Positions 61,935 through 64,000 of a stretch of 64,000 nucleotides of DNA are shown piece after piece. Every line of letters begins with the position of its first letter. Position 1 is the stretch's first letter. The notes below the pieces were generated by a model. The model was not told where the DNA came from. It did not search any database and saw only the letters and a list, made by a program, of their open reading frames with translations. Source of the stretch: Planctomycetota bacterium (GTDB lineage: Bacteria > Planctomycetota > UBA1135 > GCA-002686595); contig DUCM01000014.1 in assembly GCA_012959785.1 (NCBI GenBank), positions 1 through 64,000 of the forward strand, in the 5' to 3' direction. Both the position numbers and the translations under genes were made by a program.

Positions 61935-62627
61935 TCACTTCTTGCTGGCGGGGGTCACCAGTCGGATGTCCACGAATCGGTTAGCGTTGGGTTTGCCCTC
62001 CAACTCCAAAAACCAGGCACGGGCATGCACTCGGTTCTCAGAAAACCCAAACCGCTCCAGGAGAAAGCCGCGCACGCTGTTGGCGCGGGCAATGCTGAGG
62101 GCGTGGTTGTTGCCGTTGTGGTTGGGGCCAGCATCATTGGCGTGGCCCTCAATCACGAGGAGTTGGTTGTGTTTGGGTAGCAGCGATGGGGCCAGGCGTT
62201 CCAGGTAGGACTTGCCGGCCAGGCTGAGCTCGCTCGAATCGGTGGCGAAGCTAGCAACCTGGGGGTAGGTCAACTCGTCGTGGGGGGCGAGCGAATTCAG
62301 TTGCTTGGCCTTGATTAGCTCGAGAGTGCTGGCTTCGGTGTGATCCTCAGCGCGTCGCTCTGGGTCTTCTTCTGGCGGCAGGTTGAACTTGCGGCGCGTG
62401 TGGTCGAAGACTTCCTGCTTCTCAACGCCCGAAAGGATGCCGTTCAAGCCATGGGATTTGACGGCCACAATGAAAGACCCCACGCCTTCCGCGAGCAAAC
62501 CGGCCTGCTGCTCCTTGGACATGGAGACAAGCAGGATGAAGAAAGTCAGAATCAGCGTCATCATGTCGCAAAAGGACACCATGTACGCCGGAGGCGCCTG
62601 CTTGGGAGCGGGTTTGAACTTACCCAT
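61935..62627 (-). CDS. Second MotB-like stator protein with OmpA domain
   Basis: A 230-residue protein. One membrane helix carries the proton-binding Asp21 (YMVSFCDMMTLILTFFILLVSM). A linker and a C-terminal OmpA/MotB peptidoglycan-binding domain follow (about 125-225, VIEGHANDAGPNHNGNNHALSIARANSVRGFLLERFGF). It overlaps the preceding motB by eight bases. The OmpA motif is less canonical (GHANDAG rather than GHTD). Possible roles are a heterologous stator partner, a MotB paralogue for other ions, or a stator-related accessory protein. Confidence 0.85.
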   Translation of the reverse strand: MGKFKPAPKQAPPAYMVSFCDMMTLILTFFILLVSMSKEQQAGLLAEGVGSFIVAVKSHGLNGILSGVEKQEVFDHTRRKFNLPPEEDPERRAEDHTEASTLELIKAKQLNSLAPHDELTYPQVASFATDSSELSLAGKSYLERLAPSLLPKHNQLLVIEGHANDAGPNHNGNNHALSIARANSVRGFLLERFGFSENRVHARAWFLELEGKPNANRFVDIRLVTPASKK

Positions 62628-63405
62628 TGGTGTTCTCCGATGCCTGGGCGGGCGCGTTTTTGAGGGCGGCGGCGCGCACCAGGCTCAAGGACACGATGCG
62701 GATCTCGACGCGGCGGTTCTTGCGGCGATTCAGAGGCGTGTTGTTGTCCACCAAGGGGCGCATCGAGCCCACGGCGCCGAGTTGAACCTGAAGAGGACTC
62801 AGTCCGCTGGCTTCGAGCATGGTCTGCGCCACACTTGCCGCGCGATCGGCAGAGAGGGCGAACTCGTCAGCGTAGGCTTCCGTGGCCAGAAAGTGATCAT
62901 CGGTGTGGCCTTCGATGACCAGCGTGTACGGATAGTTCTCGAGCGTGCGTGCGAGTTCGATCACGGCGCCGCGCAGGTACTCCGACAGTTTGGCGGAACC
63001 CGGCATAAAAGCCGCGCGCTTGTCGTAGACGATGCTGATGCCATCCTTGAGGGCCCCGAGTGAAATCTCCACATGCTCGTCATCGTCCTTCTGGCCCATC
63101 GCTTCCATGTTCTCGAGCAACTCTTCGGCCGGACGGCTATGGGGCACGGCCGCGCCACGGACAGCATCCATGGCGTTGATGCGATCCTGAGCGGGTGGTT
63201 TGACAGCGGTGGGACCCTTTGAAGAAGTCAAGGTGCCAGCTGTCCCCAAGAGGTTCGCGTCGGCCTGAAAGGCCTCCAGGGCATCCATGCTGGAGAAGGT
63301 CATCAGCAGGATGAAGAAGGTCACCAGTAGCGAAATCATGTCCGCAAAGGTGACTATCCAGTCGGGTGCGCCGGGCGGCTGGTCGGGTTCGTTCTTGGAG
63401 CTCAC
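62620..63405 (-). CDS. motB: Flagellar motor protein MotB
   Basis: A 261-residue stator subunit. The single membrane helix has the essential Asp22 (DWIVTFADMISLLVTFFILLMTFS). The plug/linker region follows, then the OmpA-like domain (about 140-240) with LVIEGHTDDHFLATEAYADEFALSADRAASVAQTML and NRRKNRRVEIRI (landmarks EGHTDDHFL and RRKNRRVEI). It anchors the stator to peptidoglycan and carries ions with MotA. It lies 18 bp after motA and overlaps the second motB-like gene by eight bases. Confidence 0.93.
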   Translation of the reverse strand: MSSKNEPDQPPGAPDWIVTFADMISLLVTFFILLMTFSSMDALEAFQADANLLGTAGTLTSSKGPTAVKPPAQDRINAMDAVRGAAVPHSRPAEELLENMEAMGQKDDDEHVEISLGALKDGISIVYDKRAAFMPGSAKLSEYLRGAVIELARTLENYPYTLVIEGHTDDHFLATEAYADEFALSADRAASVAQTMLEASGLSPLQVQLGAVGSMRPLVDNNTPLNRRKNRRVEIRIVSLSLVRAAALKNAPAQASENTNG

Positions 63406-63423
63406 AGGGACACTCGCGGAAAC

Positions 63424-64000
63424 TCAGAGTTCCACGGCCTCCCGCAGGGTCGGAGCCAGGAAGCCCTTGAGCTTCTCCTTGATCAGGGCGGGCTTTTCGC
63501 CGGACTGGATCGCGACGATGCCTTCGATCATCAGGTCGCGCAATAGACTCTCGTTGCCAGCCAGGATTTCCAACTTACCACTGAGGGGCAAGAAGACCAT
63601 GTTTGACAACATGGCGCCGTAGAGCGTGGTCAACAGCGCGGTCGCCATACCGACACCAATCATCGATGGGTCGGAGAGGTTTTGGAGCATCTGCACCAGA
63701 CCGACAAGGGTTCCAATCATTCCGAAAGCCGGAGCGAAGGCACCCATTTGGTCCATGATTTTTTTGCCAACGCCGTGTCGTTGGCGTTGCCAGTCCGCTT
63801 CGAGCTCCATGATGTCGCGCACAGTGTCGGCACCAAAGCCGTCGATGACGAGTTGGATGCCTTTGGCGAAGAAGGAGTCGTCGACTTCTTGTAGCTTGCT
63901 CTCTAAAGCCAAGAGACCTTCCTTGCGAGCGAGGTTTGCGTACTCGACGATGCGCTCGATTTCTTCAGAAGGAGTGCCGGTCTTGTTGAAGGCCGTGATC
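63424..64000 (-). CDS. motA: Flagellar motor protein MotA (5' end cut by window edge)
   Basis: The leftward frame enters from the right edge without an N-terminus, and 192 codons are visible. It reads ITAFNKTGTPSEEIERIVEYANLARKEGLLALES at the edge, then VIDGFGADTVRDIMELEADWQRQRH. The membrane part is MGAFAPAFGMIGTLVGLVQMLQNLSDPSMIGVGMATALLTTLYGAMLSNMVFLPLSGKL (landmarks GMIGTLVGLVQML and ALLTTLYG). These are MotA transmembrane helices 3 and 4. Together with MotB it forms the proton or sodium channel that turns the rotor. Helices 1-2 lie outside the window. It is the first visible gene of the motA-motB-motB2-fliL-fliM-fliN run. Confidence 0.94.
   Translation of the reverse strand, partial: ITAFNKTGTPSEEIERIVEYANLARKEGLLALESKLQEVDDSFFAKGIQLVIDGFGADTVRDIMELEADWQRQRHGVGKKIMDQMGAFAPAFGMIGTLVGLVQMLQNLSDPSMIGVGMATALLTTLYGAMLSNMVFLPLSGKLEILAGNESLLRDLMIEGIVAIQSGEKPALIKEKLKGFLAPTLREAVEL

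Overview
The window looks like a chromosome segment of a GC-rich, flagellated, Gram-negative-type bacterium, most probably a planctomycete. The evidence is indirect. There is a secreted protein fragment of a type I associate with marine planctomycetes, a sulfatase-fold lipoprotein, a YVTN-propeller/dihaem cytochrome, a HEAT-repeat secreted protein and many starts without a clear Shine-Dalgarno. A full outer-membrane toolkit is also present: the Kdo genes kdsD/kdsC, gmhA, an Lpt-type LPS transport protein and the flagellar L and P rings. No rRNA, tRNA, CRISPR array or intact insertion sequence was seen.

Region by region. 1-258 is the start of a secreted protein running off the left edge. It is followed by about 850 bp of non-coding, hairpin-rich DNA. 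1105-5077 holds dnaN, dciA (DUF721) and gyrB, without dnaA or recF. 5225-11569 holds a stand-alone GspE/MshE N-domain protein and a leftward housekeeping block (site-2 protease, scpA, trxA, fmt, rsmB, a membrane protein, an SDR). 11738-19871 is a tightly overlapped rightward operon: kdsD, kdsC, a 1699-residue LptC/LptA/LptD-like fusion, a TatA-like gene and a TIM-barrel isomerase. 20052-24988 holds a small Cys protein, a LolD/MacB-type ABC exporter and an extended-SDR epimerase. 25135-30500 holds a radical SAM/SPASM protein, a HEAT protein, a DsbD-alpha-like protein, a tandem redoxin and a prephenate dehydrogenase-chorismate mutase. 30497-39062 is leftward: a LeuA-like synthase, a sulfatase-like lipoprotein, a polytopic membrane protein and the propeller cytochrome.

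39523-53809 is a long flagellar locus in two transcription units: fliK-flgD-flgE, and flgF-flgG-flgA-flgH-flgI-flgJ-flgN-flgK-flgL followed by an unknown gene and a GNAT gene. Each unit begins at a near-consensus sigma-54 promoter whose predicted start site falls 1-2 nt before the start codon, which suggests leaderless flagellar mRNAs. A strong terminator separates the units and another closes the second. 54043-59856 holds a secreted protein, gmhA, a small XRE regulator, ispG and an FAD oxidoreductase. 59853-64000 is a leftward flagellar switch/stator operon: motA (cut by the right edge), motB, a second motB-like gene, fliL, fliM and fliN.

The most striking items are the single-chain Lpt fusion, which could span the periplasm in one polypeptide, and the paired leaderless sigma-54 promoters. 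Others are a recurrent CCCG directly after TAG stop codons, a shared C-terminal tail on two unrelated neighbouring proteins, and a structured palindromic element upstream of gmhA. Function calls come from reading the translations by eye. No database search or structure prediction was possible.
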